Shown here: positions 50,634 through 59,326 of the stretch, piece after piece
How the letters are laid out: every line of letters begins with the position of its first letter
Position numbering within the stretch: the stretch's first letter is position 1
NCBI RefSeq assembly: GCF_022809715.1
Contig: NZ_CP094459.1
Span: 186,001-250,000, forward strand
DNA length: 64,000 bases
Direction: 5' to 3'
DNA from: Burkholderia pyrrocinia
GTDB taxonomy: Bacteria; Pseudomonadota; Gammaproteobacteria; Burkholderiales; Burkholderiaceae
Notes under the pieces: model-generated
The model's database searches: none
What the model was told of the DNA's origin: nothing
What the model saw: the letters and a program-made list of their open reading frames with translations, nothing else
Translations under genes and position numbers: made by a program

Positions 50634-51444
50634 ACGAATCATCGACCAGGCCGAAGGGCTGCGGCGCCTGCTGGCCGGGCGCGCGTCGCGCATCGTCGCG
50701 GTGACGGGCGGGCCGGCGGGTGTCGGCTGCACGTCCACCACCGTGAACCTGGCGGCGGCGCTCGCGTCGCTCGGCAAGGACGTGCTCGTCGTCGACGAGC
50801 GCGCCGACGTGCATTCGGCCAGCGCGACGCTCGCGGGCGCGTGGCTGCGCGACGGCGAGCGCACGCGGGTGGCCGCCGGCTTCGGCCTGTGCGCGGCCGC
50901 GCGGCTCGCGCGCGCCGGCTACAGCGACACGCAACTGAGCGACTTCATCGACGGCCCGGCCGACATCGTCCTCGTCGACGCGCAGCTCGGCGCCGACGGC
51001 TCGTTCTCGGCGCTCGCGCGCGAAGCGCACGACGTGCTGGTCGTCACGCGGGTCGCCGCGCAGGCGATCACCGAGGCGTACGCGTGCATGAAGCGGCTGC
51101 ATTTCGCGCACGCGTTCGCGCAGTTCCGCGTGCTGACCAATCACGTCGGCAGCCATGCGGATGCGAAGACGGCCTTCGACAACCTCGCGGGCGTCGCAAG
51201 CCGCTACCTGACGGTGTCGATTGCCGACGCGGGCTGCGTGAGCGCCGATCCGCTCGTCGAGCATGCGCGCGAGCTGACGCATGCGGTGGTCGACGCGTTC
51301 CCGTCGGCGGCGGCCGCGCGCGACTACCGGCAGATTGCCGCCGACCTGCTGTACTGGCCGATGCGCCCGCGTTCGGGGGCGGACCGCGCCGTTCACGCGG
51401 GCGGCAAGCCGTCGTATGAAGCGGGCGCGGCACACGCCGCGTGA
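50626..51444 (+). CDS. flhG: MinD/ParA-type flagellar number regulator FlhG, altered P-loop
   Basis: A 272-residue protein read from TTG within the end of flhF. The ParA/MinD layout is recognisable: IVAVTGGPAGVGCTSTTVNLAAALASLGKDVLVVDE, then DIVLVDAQLGADGS and VLVVTRVAAQAITEAYACMKRL. The deviant Walker A box would normally read K-G-G-x-G-x-G-K-T. Here Thr replaces the first signature lysine and Cys35 replaces the catalytic one; the codon is TGC at 50728-50730. ATP binding may therefore be weak or different. FlhG normally activates the GTPase of FlhF and limits flagellar number. Confidence 0.85.
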   Translation: MDKRIIDQAEGLRRLLAGRASRIVAVTGGPAGVGCTSTTVNLAAALASLGKDVLVVDERADVHSASATLAGAWLRDGERTRVAAGFGLCAAARLARAGYSDTQLSDFIDGPADIVLVDAQLGADGSFSALAREAHDVLVVTRVAAQAITEAYACMKRLHFAHAFAQFRVLTNHVGSHADAKTAFDNLAGVASRYLTVSIADAGCVSADPLVEHARELTHAVVDAFPSAAAARDYRQIAADLLYWPMRPRSGADRAVHAGGKPSYEAGAAHAA

Positions 51445-51466
51445 GCGCTACCGGAAGGAGAGAGCC

Positions 51467-52201
51467 ATGATGTACAACGCTCAAGGAAAGATGTCCCAGG
51501 CCGACGTGCTCGCGCAATATGCGCCGCTCGTGCGTCGCCTCGGGCTGCAGCTCGTCGCGAAGATGCCGGCGAGCGTCGACCTCGACGACCTGATCCAGGC
51601 CGGCATGATCGGCCTGATGGACGCGGCCGGCCGCTACAAGGAAGACCAGGGCGCGCAGTTCGAGACCTACGCGACGCAGCGCATCCGCGGCGCGATGCTC
51701 GACGAGCTGCGCAGCAACGACTGGCTGCCGCGCAGCCTGCGCAAGACGTCGCGCGAGGTCGAGCACGCGGTGCACCAGGTCGAGCAGCATCTCGGCCGCT
51801 CGGCGAGCGAGACCGAGATCGCGCTGCACCTGAACATGCCGCTCGACGAATACCAGGGGATGCTGCAGGACCTGCACGGCAGCCAGCTCATCTACTACGA
51901 GGATTTCGACCGTGCGGCCGACGACGAGCCGTTCCTCGACCGCTATCGCGTCGATCACGCCGATCCGCTGTCGGCGCTGCTCGACGAGCACCTGCGCGAG
52001 GCGCTCGTCGAGGCGATCGAGCGGCTGCCGGAACGCGAGAAGCTGCTGATGTCGCTGTATTACGAACGGGGTCTGAATCTGCGCGAGATCGGCGCGGTGC
52101 TCGAAGTGAGCGAATCGCGCGTGTGCCAGCTGCACAGCCAGGCCGTCGCGCGGCTGCGCGCGCGGCTGCGCGAACAGGCGTGGGTCGGCGCGGAGTCCTG
52201 A
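51467..52201 (+). CDS. fliA: flagellar sigma factor sigma-28
   Basis: A 244-residue sigma factor. Region 2 contains LAQYAPLVRRLGLQLVAKMPASVDLDDLIQAGMIGLMDA and FETYATQRIRGAMLDELRSNDWLPRSLR. Region 4 contains LPEREKLLMSLYYERGLNLREIGAVLEVSESRVCQLHSQAVARLR, a helix-turn-helix. It directs RNA polymerase to the sigma-28 sites seen here before fliC and motA. Two ATGs stand in tandem after AGGAGAG; I used the first. It is the last gene of the flhB operon, 22 bp after flhG. Open frame upstream is not homologous. Confidence 0.97.
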   Translation: MMYNAQGKMSQADVLAQYAPLVRRLGLQLVAKMPASVDLDDLIQAGMIGLMDAAGRYKEDQGAQFETYATQRIRGAMLDELRSNDWLPRSLRKTSREVEHAVHQVEQHLGRSASETEIALHLNMPLDEYQGMLQDLHGSQLIYYEDFDRAADDEPFLDRYRVDHADPLSALLDEHLREALVEAIERLPEREKLLMSLYYERGLNLREIGAVLEVSESRVCQLHSQAVARLRARLREQAWVGAES

Positions 52202-52256
52202 CCCTTTCTCGACGGCAACGCGCGCCGACGCCGCGCGCTTGAATCGCTCGCGCCGC

Positions 52257-52287
52257 TTGCGCATTTTGCGCGCCGATTTGCTACAAT
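52257..52287 (+). promoter_or_regulatory. candidate promoter of ahcY
   Basis: TTGCGC (52257-52262) and TACAAT (52282-52287) with a 19-bp spacer stand just before the riboswitch. Confidence 0.55.
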
Positions 52288-52299
52288 CCCTCCCGTTTT

Positions 52300-52419
52300 C
52301 CGAGGAGCGTTGCGACGGACCACTCTGCGTCCGCCAGGCTCGGAAGGCTTCACCAAGCAGCCGTGCGGCGCGCGTTTCGCGACCGTCGCGCCGGCTCCGC
52401 TTCCTGAACGGCGCTCACG
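52300..52419 (+). promoter_or_regulatory. S-adenosylhomocysteine (SAH) riboswitch
   Basis: The P1 strands CCGAG (52300-52304) and CTCGG (52339-52343) enclose GAGCGTTGCGAC and CGCCAGG, the conserved SAH core. GAGCG (52305-52309) is complementary to CGCTC (52412-52416), giving the expected pseudoknot. The intervening GC-rich stem is variable in length in this class. SAH binding switches on ahcY, the enzyme that removes SAH (established for this class in beta- and gammaproteobacteria). Confidence 0.92.
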
Positions 52420-52455
52420 TCACCAATCTAGAACTTTTTTAGAAAGGAGGGCGTG

Positions 52456-53874
52456 ATGAACGCCATTATCGATTCGCAAGCTTCCAAGGATTACGTCGTC
52501 GCCGACATGGCGCTGGCCGGCTGGGGCCGCAAGGAACTGAACATCGCCGAGACCGAAATGCCGGGCCTCGTGCAGATCCGCGACGAATACAAGGCGCAGC
52601 AGCCGCTGAAGGGCGCGCGCATCGCCGGTTCGCTGCACATGACGATCCAGACCGGCGTGCTGATCGAGACGCTGAAGGCGCTCGGCGCGGACGTCCGCTG
52701 GGCCTCGTGCAACATCTTCTCGACGCAGGACCACGCAGCGGCTGCGATCGTCGAAGCCGGCACGCCGGTGTTCGCGTTCAAGGGCGAGTCGCTCGACGAA
52801 TACTGGGAGTTCTCGCACCGCATCTTCGAATGGCCGAACGGCGAATTCGCGAACATGATCCTGGACGACGGCGGCGACGCAACGCTGCTGCTGATCCTCG
52901 GCTCGAAGGCCGAGAAGGACCGTTCGGTGATCGCGAAGCCGACCAACGAGGAAGAAGTCGCGCTGTACAAGTCGATCGCGAAGCACCTCGACATCGACGC
53001 GACCTGGTACTCGAAGCGCCTCGCGCACATCAAGGGCGTGACCGAAGAAACCACGACCGGCGTGCACCGCCTGTACCAGATGGAAAAGGACGGCCGCCTG
53101 CCGTTCCCGGCGTTCAACGTGAACGATTCGGTCACGAAGTCGAAGTTCGACAACCTGTACGGCTGCCGTGAATCGCTCGTCGACGGCATCAAGCGCGCGA
53201 CCGACGTGATGATCGCGGGCAAGGTCGCGGTCGTCGCCGGCTACGGCGACGTGGGCAAGGGCTGCGCGCAGTCGCTGCGCGGCTTGGGCGCGACCGTGTG
53301 GGTCACCGAAATCGATCCGATCTGCGCGCTGCAGGCGGCGATGGAAGGCTACCGCGTCGTGACGATGGAATACGCGGCCGACAAGGCCGACATCTTCGTG
53401 ACGGCGACCGGCAACTACCACGTGATCAACCACGATCACATGAAGGCGATGCGCCACAACGCGATCGTCTGCAACATCGGCCACTTCGACTCGGAAATCG
53501 ACGTCGCGTCGACCCGCCAGTACCAGTGGGAAAACATCAAGCCGCAGGTCGACCACATCATCTTCCCGGACGGCAAGCGCGTGATCCTGCTGGCGGAAGG
53601 CCGCCTCGTGAACCTCGGCTGCGCGACCGGCCACCCGTCGTTCGTGATGTCGAACTCGTTCGCGAACCAGACGCTCGCGCAGATCGAGCTGTTCGTGCGC
53701 GGCGGCGAGTACGAGAACAAGGTGTACGTGCTGCCGAAGCATCTCGACGAAAAGGTCGCGCGCCTGCACCTCGCGCGCATCGGCGCGAACCTGTCCGTGC
53801 TGTCGGACGAGCAGGCTTCGTACATCGGCGTGCAGAAGGACGGCCCGTTCAAGCCGAACCACTACCGCTACTGA
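52456..53874 (+). CDS. ahcY: adenosylhomocysteinase
   Basis: A 472-residue enzyme that hydrolyses S-adenosylhomocysteine to adenosine and homocysteine using bound NAD+. Blocks include [59 protein letters not shown] and the NAD-binding [27 protein letters not shown] and the C-terminal KPNHYRY are typical. AGGAGG lies 5 nt before the ATG at 52456; a GTG directly before it is a less likely start. It is controlled by the upstream SAH riboswitch and is close to metF, so the module recycles methyl groups. Confidence 0.97.
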   Translation: MNAIIDSQASKDYVVADMALAGWGRKELNIAETEMPGLVQIRDEYKAQQPLKGARIAGSLHMTIQTGVLIETLKALGADVRWASCNIFSTQDHAAAAIVEAGTPVFAFKGESLDEYWEFSHRIFEWPNGEFANMILDDGGDATLLLILGSKAEKDRSVIAKPTNEEEVALYKSIAKHLDIDATWYSKRLAHIKGVTEETTTGVHRLYQMEKDGRLPFPAFNVNDSVTKSKFDNLYGCRESLVDGIKRATDVMIAGKVAVVAGYGDVGKGCAQSLRGLGATVWVTEIDPICALQAAMEGYRVVTMEYAADKADIFVTATGNYHVINHDHMKAMRHNAIVCNIGHFDSEIDVASTRQYQWENIKPQVDHIIFPDGKRVILLAEGRLVNLGCATGHPSFVMSNSFANQTLAQIELFVRGGEYENKVYVLPKHLDEKVARLHLARIGANLSVLSDEQASYIGVQKDGPFKPNHYRY

Positions 53875-54034
53875 TGCGCCGCCGCCGCCGTGCCGTGCGC
53901 GCCCCGCTGCGGGGCCCGCGGTGCGGCGGCGGCACGGCGCCGGATCGCCGGCCGTTGCGTTGCGTCTTCGGGCGCGCGCGGCGGCCGGCGGCGGCCACTG
54001 ATCGCACTGATCGACAACCGAACCGGAGCACTCC
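53875..54034. other. 160-bp GC-rich inverted repeats between ahcY and membrane protein gene
   Basis: Immediately after ahcY the DNA contains nested inverted repeats, with a core GCCCC-GCTGC-GGGGC and flanking CGGCGG/CCGCCG runs. There is no T tract. It may slow or partly end transcription. Confidence 0.4.
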
Positions 54035-54388
54035 ATGAGCGTCATCCTCACCTGGGTCATCAACGCGCTCGCGCTGCTGATCATCACGTACCTCGTGCCG
54101 TCGATCCACATCAAGAGCTTCGGCACCGCGCTGATCGTCGCGGTCGTGCTCGGCCTGATCAACACGGTGATCCGCCCGGTGCTGATCCTGCTGACGCTGC
54201 CCGTCACGGTCGTCACGCTCGGGGTGTTCATCCTCGTCGTGAACGCGCTGTGCTTCTGGTTCGCGTCGTCGCTGCTGAAGGGCTTCGAGGTGTCGGGATT
54301 CTGGTCCGCGTTCTTCGGTTCGATCCTGTACAGCATCGTGTCCTGGCTGCTGTCCGCGCTGATCTTCGGCCAGCGCGACATCGGCTGA
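54035..54388 (+). CDS. phage holin family/YvlD-like small membrane protein
   Basis: A 117-residue protein with four predicted transmembrane helices: VILTWVINALALLIITYLVP, ALIVAVVLGLINTVI, VLILLTLPVTVVTLGVFILVV and SAFFGSILYSIVSWLLSALIF. It matches the phage holin family 4 / YvlD family, whose name does not imply a phage origin. It lies between ahcY and metF with a 13-bp gap to metF, so the three genes may be one operon. Its role in methyl metabolism, if any, is unknown. Confidence 0.85.
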   Translation: MSVILTWVINALALLIITYLVPSIHIKSFGTALIVAVVLGLINTVIRPVLILLTLPVTVVTLGVFILVVNALCFWFASSLLKGFEVSGFWSAFFGSILYSIVSWLLSALIFGQRDIG

Positions 54389-54401
54389 CCCCTTTCGAAT
54401 C

Positions 54402-55232
54402 ATGAAACCGATCGAACTCTCGTTTGAATTCTTCCCGCCGAAGACGGCGGACGGCGTCGAAAAGCTGCGCGCAACCCGTGCGCAGCTGCTGCCGCTGAAG
54501 CCGAAATTCGTCTCCGTGACGTTCGGCGCCGGCGGCTCGACGCAGCAGGGCACGCTCGATACCGTGCTCGACATGCAGAAGGACGGCCTCGAGGCCGCGC
54601 CGCACCTGTCGTGCATCGGCTCGTCGCGCGACAGCCTGCGCGCGATCCTCGACCAGTACCGCTCGCACGGCATCCGGCATATCGTCGCGCTGCGCGGCGA
54701 CCTGCCGTCGGGGATGGGCGCGGTGGGCGAGCTGCGCTATGCGTCCGAGCTCGTCAGCTTCATCCGCGCCGAGCATGGCGACTGGTTCCACATCGAGGTC
54801 GCGGGCTACCCCGAGTACCACCCGCAATCGCGCTCGCCGAAGGCCGATCTCGAGAATTTCGCGCGCAAGGTGAAAGCCGGCGCGAATTCCGCGATCACGC
54901 AGTACTTCTTCAACGCCGACGCGTATTTCCGCTTCGTCGACGATGTGCGCAAGCTGGGCGTGGACGTGCCGATCGTGCCGGGCATCATGCCGATCACGAA
55001 CTTCTCGCAGCTGATGCGCTTCTCCGAGATGTGCGGCGCCGAAGTGCCGCGCTGGATCGCGCGCCGGCTCGAGAGCTTCGGCGACGATCGCGAAGCGATC
55101 CGCGCGTTCGGCGCGGACGTCGTCACCGATCTGTGCCGGCGCCTGATCGACGCGGGCGTGCCGGGGCTGCATTTCTACACGCTGAACGCAGCGACCGCGA
55201 CGCGGACGATCTGCGAACGGCTCGTCGTGTAA
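54402..55232 (+). CDS. metF: 5,10-methylenetetrahydrofolate reductase
   Basis: A 276-residue FAD-dependent TIM-barrel enzyme. LSFEFFPPKTADG contains the catalytic Glu (Glu9, equal to Glu28 in E. coli). FVSVTFGAGGSTQQGT is the folate/FAD block. PHLSCIGSSRD, HIVALRGDLPSG and TQYFFNADAYFRFVDD are other family blocks. It makes 5-methyltetrahydrofolate for methionine synthesis. It lies downstream of ahcY and ends at a strong terminator. Confidence 0.97.
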   Translation: MKPIELSFEFFPPKTADGVEKLRATRAQLLPLKPKFVSVTFGAGGSTQQGTLDTVLDMQKDGLEAAPHLSCIGSSRDSLRAILDQYRSHGIRHIVALRGDLPSGMGAVGELRYASELVSFIRAEHGDWFHIEVAGYPEYHPQSRSPKADLENFARKVKAGANSAITQYFFNADAYFRFVDDVRKLGVDVPIVPGIMPITNFSQLMRFSEMCGAEVPRWIARRLESFGDDREAIRAFGADVVTDLCRRLIDAGVPGLHFYTLNAATATRTICERLVV

Positions 55233-55260
55233 GCGCCGCCGCGCGTTTTGCATGCGCAAA

Positions 55261-55293
55261 AGCCCCGCCGGTCTTGCCGGCGGGGCTTTTTTT
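55261..55293 (+). terminator. intrinsic terminator of metF
   Basis: An 11-bp stem AGCCCCGCCGG/CCGGCGGGGCT (55261-55271 with 55277-55287) is followed by seven T. Confidence 0.95.
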
Positions 55294-55304
55294 CGATGCT
55301 TGCG

Positions 55305-56783
55305 TCAGCGCTGTGCCTGCATCAGCGGCGGGCGGCGGTCGAACCACGGCCGTGCCTGTTCGAGCTGCCGCGCGAGCCTGAGCAGCAGCGCGTCGTCGGT
55401 ATGGCGCGCGGCGAACTGCACGCCGATCGGCAGCCCGCGCGCATTCCAGTAGAGCGGTACCGACATCGCCGGCTGGCCGGTCAGGTTGAACAGCTCGGTG
55501 CAGCCGGCCCACGCGAACGCCTTCTCCGACGACTTCGCGAGCATTTCCTTCAGCAGCGGTTTCACCGGCAGCGCGGCGAGCAGCTTCATCTGCGCCGATT
55601 CGAACGGCGTCGGCTGCAGTTCGCCGATCTTCACCGGCGGCCCCGCGAGCGATGCGCACAGGATCACGTCGTAGCGCGACACGAGGCCGGCCACCTGCAC
55701 GGTGAGCTGGCGCTGCCACTCGAGCACGTCCGGCAGGCGCGTGCGCGCGAGGCGCCGGCCGACCACGGCCATCGCCCACGTCGCCGCTTCGAATTCGCCG
55801 CGGCGCGGCGCGCGGCCGGTCAGTGCGCGCGCGCCGAGCACCATCTCCTCGGCGATCGTCGCCCACAGCGTGAGAAAGGTTTCGGCCGCGCGCGCGTAGT
55901 CGATGTGCAGCGTCGCCGGCTCGACGTGGTGGCCGAGCGATTCGAGCAGCACGGCTGCGTCGTCGAGCGCCGCGCGCGTGTCGTCGGCGAGCGCCGGCGC
56001 GAGCATCGGATCGACGACGAGGCCGATCCGCAGCGGGCCGGGCGGCGTATCGAGTTCGCCGAGGAACGTGCCGGGCGCGCCGTGCGGCAGCGTCTGGCCG
56101 GTCGTCACGTCAAGCAGCAGCGCGCTGTCGCGCACGCTGCGCGAAACCGCATGCTGGACGACGAGCTCGCCGTTCGACGGCTGGTCGACGAGCATCGGGT
56201 TGCGGCTCGGCTTCAGGCCGAACAGCCCGCAGCACGATGCCGGGATGCGGATCGAGCCGCCGCCGTCGGACGCATGCGCGAGCGGCACGATGCCGGCCGC
56301 GACGGCCGCCGCCGCGCCGCCGCTCGAGCCGCCGGGCGTGTGGTCGAGATTCCACGGGTTGCGGCACGCGCCGAACAGTTCGGGTTCCGTGTACGGCATC
56401 TGGCCGATCTCCGACGTGTTGGTCTTGCCGAACACGTTGAGGCCGGCCGCGCGGCTGCGCGCGATCACCGGCGAATCGTCGCCGGGCACGAAATACCGGT
56501 AGTGCCGGCTACCCATCGACAGCGGCAGCCCGGCGACCGCCGCACCGAGATCCTTGACGAGATACGGAACGCCCGCGAACGGCGCGTCGGCGCCGGGTTC
56601 GGGCGCGGAGGCCGCGCGCTGGCGCGCGGCGTCGTAGTCCTGCAGCACGATCGCGTTGATCGCGCCGTTGACCGCTTCGGCCTGGCCGATCGCGGCATCG
56701 AGCAATTCGCGCGGGCTTGCCTTGCGGTCGCGTACGAGCGCGGCGAGGCCGATTGCGTCATGCGCGAGATAGTCCGAGTGCAT
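55305..56783 (-). CDS. amidase-signature family hydrolase
   Basis: A 492-residue amidase. The catalytic triad is complete: Lys77 in GVPYLVKDLG, Ser153 in TPGGSSGGAAAAVAAG, and the nucleophile Ser177 in SDGGGSIRIPAS. It resembles 6-aminohexanoate-cyclic-dimer hydrolase-type amidases over its whole length, but the substrate is not known. I used the ATG at 56783, after GGTGA, while a GTG at 56792 adds only three residues. It follows the dienelactone hydrolase gene after about 80 bp on the same strand, so both may be cotranscribed. Confidence 0.9.
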   Translation of the reverse strand: MHSDYLAHDAIGLAALVRDRKASPRELLDAAIGQAEAVNGAINAIVLQDYDAARQRAASAPEPGADAPFAGVPYLVKDLGAAVAGLPLSMGSRHYRYFVPGDDSPVIARSRAAGLNVFGKTNTSEIGQMPYTEPELFGACRNPWNLDHTPGGSSGGAAAAVAAGIVPLAHASDGGGSIRIPASCCGLFGLKPSRNPMLVDQPSNGELVVQHAVSRSVRDSALLLDVTTGQTLPHGAPGTFLGELDTPPGPLRIGLVVDPMLAPALADDTRAALDDAAVLLESLGHHVEPATLHIDYARAAETFLTLWATIAEEMVLGARALTGRAPRRGEFEAATWAMAVVGRRLARTRLPDVLEWQRQLTVQVAGLVSRYDVILCASLAGPPVKIGELQPTPFESAQMKLLAALPVKPLLKEMLAKSSEKAFAWAGCTELFNLTGQPAMSVPLYWNARGLPIGVQFAARHTDDALLLRLARQLEQARPWFDRRPPLMQAQR

Positions 56784-56864
56784 CGCTGTCACCCCCGTTG
56801 TGACTCGTGGCGATGAATGGAGAATAACGCGGGCCCGGCGCGATGGGCCCGCGGCGGGGCGTTT

Positions 56865-57557
56865 TTACAGGTGCTCGGCGAGGAACGTCAGCGTGCGGCC
56901 GTGCGCGAGCGCCGCCGCGCGCTGGTTGTACGACGCGCGGTCCGTGCAGTTGAAGCCGTGCTCGGCGCCCGGATACACGTGGAACGATGCGTGGCCGCGG
57001 CCGGCGAACGCGGCCTTGACCTGATCGACGGCCGCGAGCGGGATCCCGTGGTCGTTTTCCGCGTAGTGGAACAGGATCGGCTGCGTGACCTTGCCGGCCA
57101 GATCGAGCGCGTTCTGGATGCCGCCGCCGTAATAGGCGACCGCCGCGTCGAGCTTGCCGGCTGCGGCCGTGCGGTACGCGAGCTGGCCGCCGAAGCAGTA
57201 GCCGATCGCGGCGAGCTTGCCGGCCACTTCGGGGCGCGCACGCAACGCGTCGGCCGCCGCGCCGATGTCCGCGACCGCGAGACCGACGTCGGTCTTTTTC
57301 AACAGCTCGATGCCCTTGTCGCGATCCGCGCCTTCGTAGGTCAGCTCGACACGCGGCTGCGTGCGCCAGAACACGTCCGGCGCGAGCGCGACGTAGCCGT
57401 CGGCCGCGTACTGGTCGGCGACCGCGCGGATGTGCGAGTTCACGCCGAAGATCTCCTGGATGATGATGACGGCAGGGCCCTTGCCGCGCTTGGGCAGCGC
57501 GAGATAGCCGCCGAAGCTGTCGTTACCGGTCGGGATGTCGATCCATTGGGCAGTCAC
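56865..57557 (-). CDS. dienelactone hydrolase-family protein
   Basis: A 230-residue alpha/beta hydrolase with a cysteine nucleophile: Cys121 in IGYCFGGQLA, Asp169 in AENDHGIP and His200 in YPGAEHGFNC. Glu35 in QEIFGVNSHIRA matches the Glu that holds the Cys in related enzymes. It starts at GTG with AGGAG 8 nt upstream. Chlorocatechol dienelactones are the classical substrates, but most chromosomal homologues have unknown ones. No aromatic-degradation genes lie here. Confidence 0.92.
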   Translation of the reverse strand: MTAQWIDIPTGNDSFGGYLALPKRGKGPAVIIIQEIFGVNSHIRAVADQYAADGYVALAPDVFWRTQPRVELTYEGADRDKGIELLKKTDVGLAVADIGAAADALRARPEVAGKLAAIGYCFGGQLAYRTAAAGKLDAAVAYYGGGIQNALDLAGKVTQPILFHYAENDHGIPLAAVDQVKAAFAGRGHASFHVYPGAEHGFNCTDRASYNQRAAALAHGRTLTFLAEHL

Positions 57558-57803
57558 GTTTTGAACTCCTGGCGTACGGGGTGCGCCGAGCGCGCCCCGG
57601 GTGGAATAGGGCGGCCTAGTGTGCCACCAATCGTCAGGTGTTGCAGGGCACGCGCAACGCGTGCGCCTGCCGCGCGCGCCCGCTTCTCGCGCAGCGATCG
57701 TTTCGATCTCGATTATTCATTTTTCGGCGACGAGCCGCTTCGATAGAGTCGATGTAGCGGCTTTTACAAAGCGCTTTCGCGCATCGTCATCGAAGGATTC
57801 GTC

Positions 57804-58883
57804 ATGCCTGCCCGTCCGTATTCCACCCCCTTTTCCGAACGCTTCGGCCTGCGCCTGCCGCTCGTGCAGGCGCCGATGGTCGGTGCGACCACGGCCGCGA
57901 TGGTCGCCGCCGCATCGAACGCCGGCGCGCTCGGCAGCCTCGGCGCCGGCGCGTTCGAGCCCGACCGTCTCGCGACCGAAGTCGCGGCGATCCGCGCGGC
58001 GACCCATCGCCCGTTCGCGGTCAACCTGTTCGTGCTGCCGGACGCCGCACCCGATGCGGCGACCGTCGCGCGCGCACTCGCGGCGATCGATCCGCTGAAC
58101 GCGACGCTCGGGCTGCCGCCGGGCACCGCGCCCGCGCGCTACGCGCCCGACTTCCGCGCGCAGCTCGATGCGCTCGTGTCGCTGCGCGTGCCGGTCGCGA
58201 GCTTCACGTTCGGCGTGCTCGACGCCGCCGACGTCGCGCGCCTGAAGGCCGCCGGCACCTATGTGATCGGCACCGCGACGCACGTGGCCGAAGGGCTCGC
58301 GTGGCAGGCGGCCGGCGCCGACGCGCTGTCTGCGCAGGGCGCCGAGGCGGGCGGCCATCGCGGCACGTTCATCGGCGCTGCCGAAGACGCGCTGATCGGC
58401 ACGTTCGCGCTCGTGCCGCAGCTCGTCGACGCGACGGGCCTGCCCGTGCTCGCCGCGGGCGGCATCATGGACGGGCGCGGGATCGCGGCCGCGCTCGCGC
58501 TCGGCGCACAGGGCGCGCAGCTCGGCACCGCGTTCCTGACCTGCACGGAAAGCGCGATCGCGGCGGACTGGAAGGCACGCCTGCTGGCTTGCGCGGATAC
58601 GTCGACGCAGGTCACGCGCGCGATCACCGGCCGCCATGCGCGCGGGCTGCGCAACACGCTGATGGCGCGGCTCGGCGAGCGTGTGGCCGACGCCGCGCCG
58701 TACCCGGTGCAGAACGCGCTGACGCAGCCGCTGCGCCAGGCCGCCGCGCGCGCGAACGACGGCGACTACCTGTCGCTGTGGGCCGGGCAGGGCGCGCCGC
58801 TCGCACGGCGGCGCGGCGATGCGTTGACGACGTCGCAGCTCGTCGCCGCGCTCGACGCCGAATGGCGCGCATTGGCCGCCTGA
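57804..58883 (+). CDS. nitronate monooxygenase (2-nitropropane dioxygenase-like)
   Basis: A 359-residue FMN-dependent TIM-barrel protein. LPLVQAPMVGATTAAMVAAASNAGALGSLG is the N-terminal FMN loop. The catalytic-base His is His185 in AEAGGHRGTFIG. LPVLAAGGIMDGRGIAAALALGAQGAQLGTAFL is the phosphate-binding end. It oxidises nitronates, such as the toxin propionate-3-nitronate, to carbonyl and nitrite (class I enzyme; known of the family). The gene is divergent from dienelactone hydrolase with a 246-bp gap and looks monocistronic. Confidence 0.9.
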   Translation: MPARPYSTPFSERFGLRLPLVQAPMVGATTAAMVAAASNAGALGSLGAGAFEPDRLATEVAAIRAATHRPFAVNLFVLPDAAPDAATVARALAAIDPLNATLGLPPGTAPARYAPDFRAQLDALVSLRVPVASFTFGVLDAADVARLKAAGTYVIGTATHVAEGLAWQAAGADALSAQGAEAGGHRGTFIGAAEDALIGTFALVPQLVDATGLPVLAAGGIMDGRGIAAALALGAQGAQLGTAFLTCTESAIAADWKARLLACADTSTQVTRAITGRHARGLRNTLMARLGERVADAAPYPVQNALTQPLRQAAARANDGDYLSLWAGQGAPLARRRGDALTTSQLVAALDAEWRALAA

Positions 58884-59326
58884 ACGGGGCGCTTCATCGA
58901 CCGCCCGAACCGTTCGTATCGAGCGACGAAACGCGCGTGTTGTCACGCGCGTTTCATTCAATGATCGCGGGCACAAAATACCGAATCGAAATGCCCCGGG
59001 AATCGCTTGAAACCACCTTTCGACAAGCTGCCGGAAACTAGCGGAAACCCTTATTCGGCGCGGCTTGTAGCGATATTCGAGTCATCATTCCAAAGTGCGC
59101 ATATCGGTAGTGTTACCACTACCCCAAAAAAGTCCCACAAATTAATTTGATCACCTACACTTGCGCGCAAGTACGGACGGGCGGTTGCTAAAAGCGGCTG
59201 TTTTCACGTGCTTGAGGCCAAGTGCATGAAGGATGCAACCGGCGAATCGTCCAGTGAATGCAAACACAGGGATGGCAGCGGGGCACCGGGCGATGGCGTT
59301 TTTTGGGACCGAAACTGGAGACTTAC
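58884..59326 (+). promoter_or_regulatory. 443-bp upstream region with two palindromes, before the amino acid binding protein
   Basis: No gene. One inverted repeat is GGTAGTG-TTAC-CACTACC at 59106-59123. A second is the perfect palindrome ACTTGCGCGCAAGT at 59159-59172. Around them the DNA is AT-rich (for example TTAATTTGATC). They look like operator sites for regulation of the transporter gene, by an unknown regulator. Confidence 0.5.
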
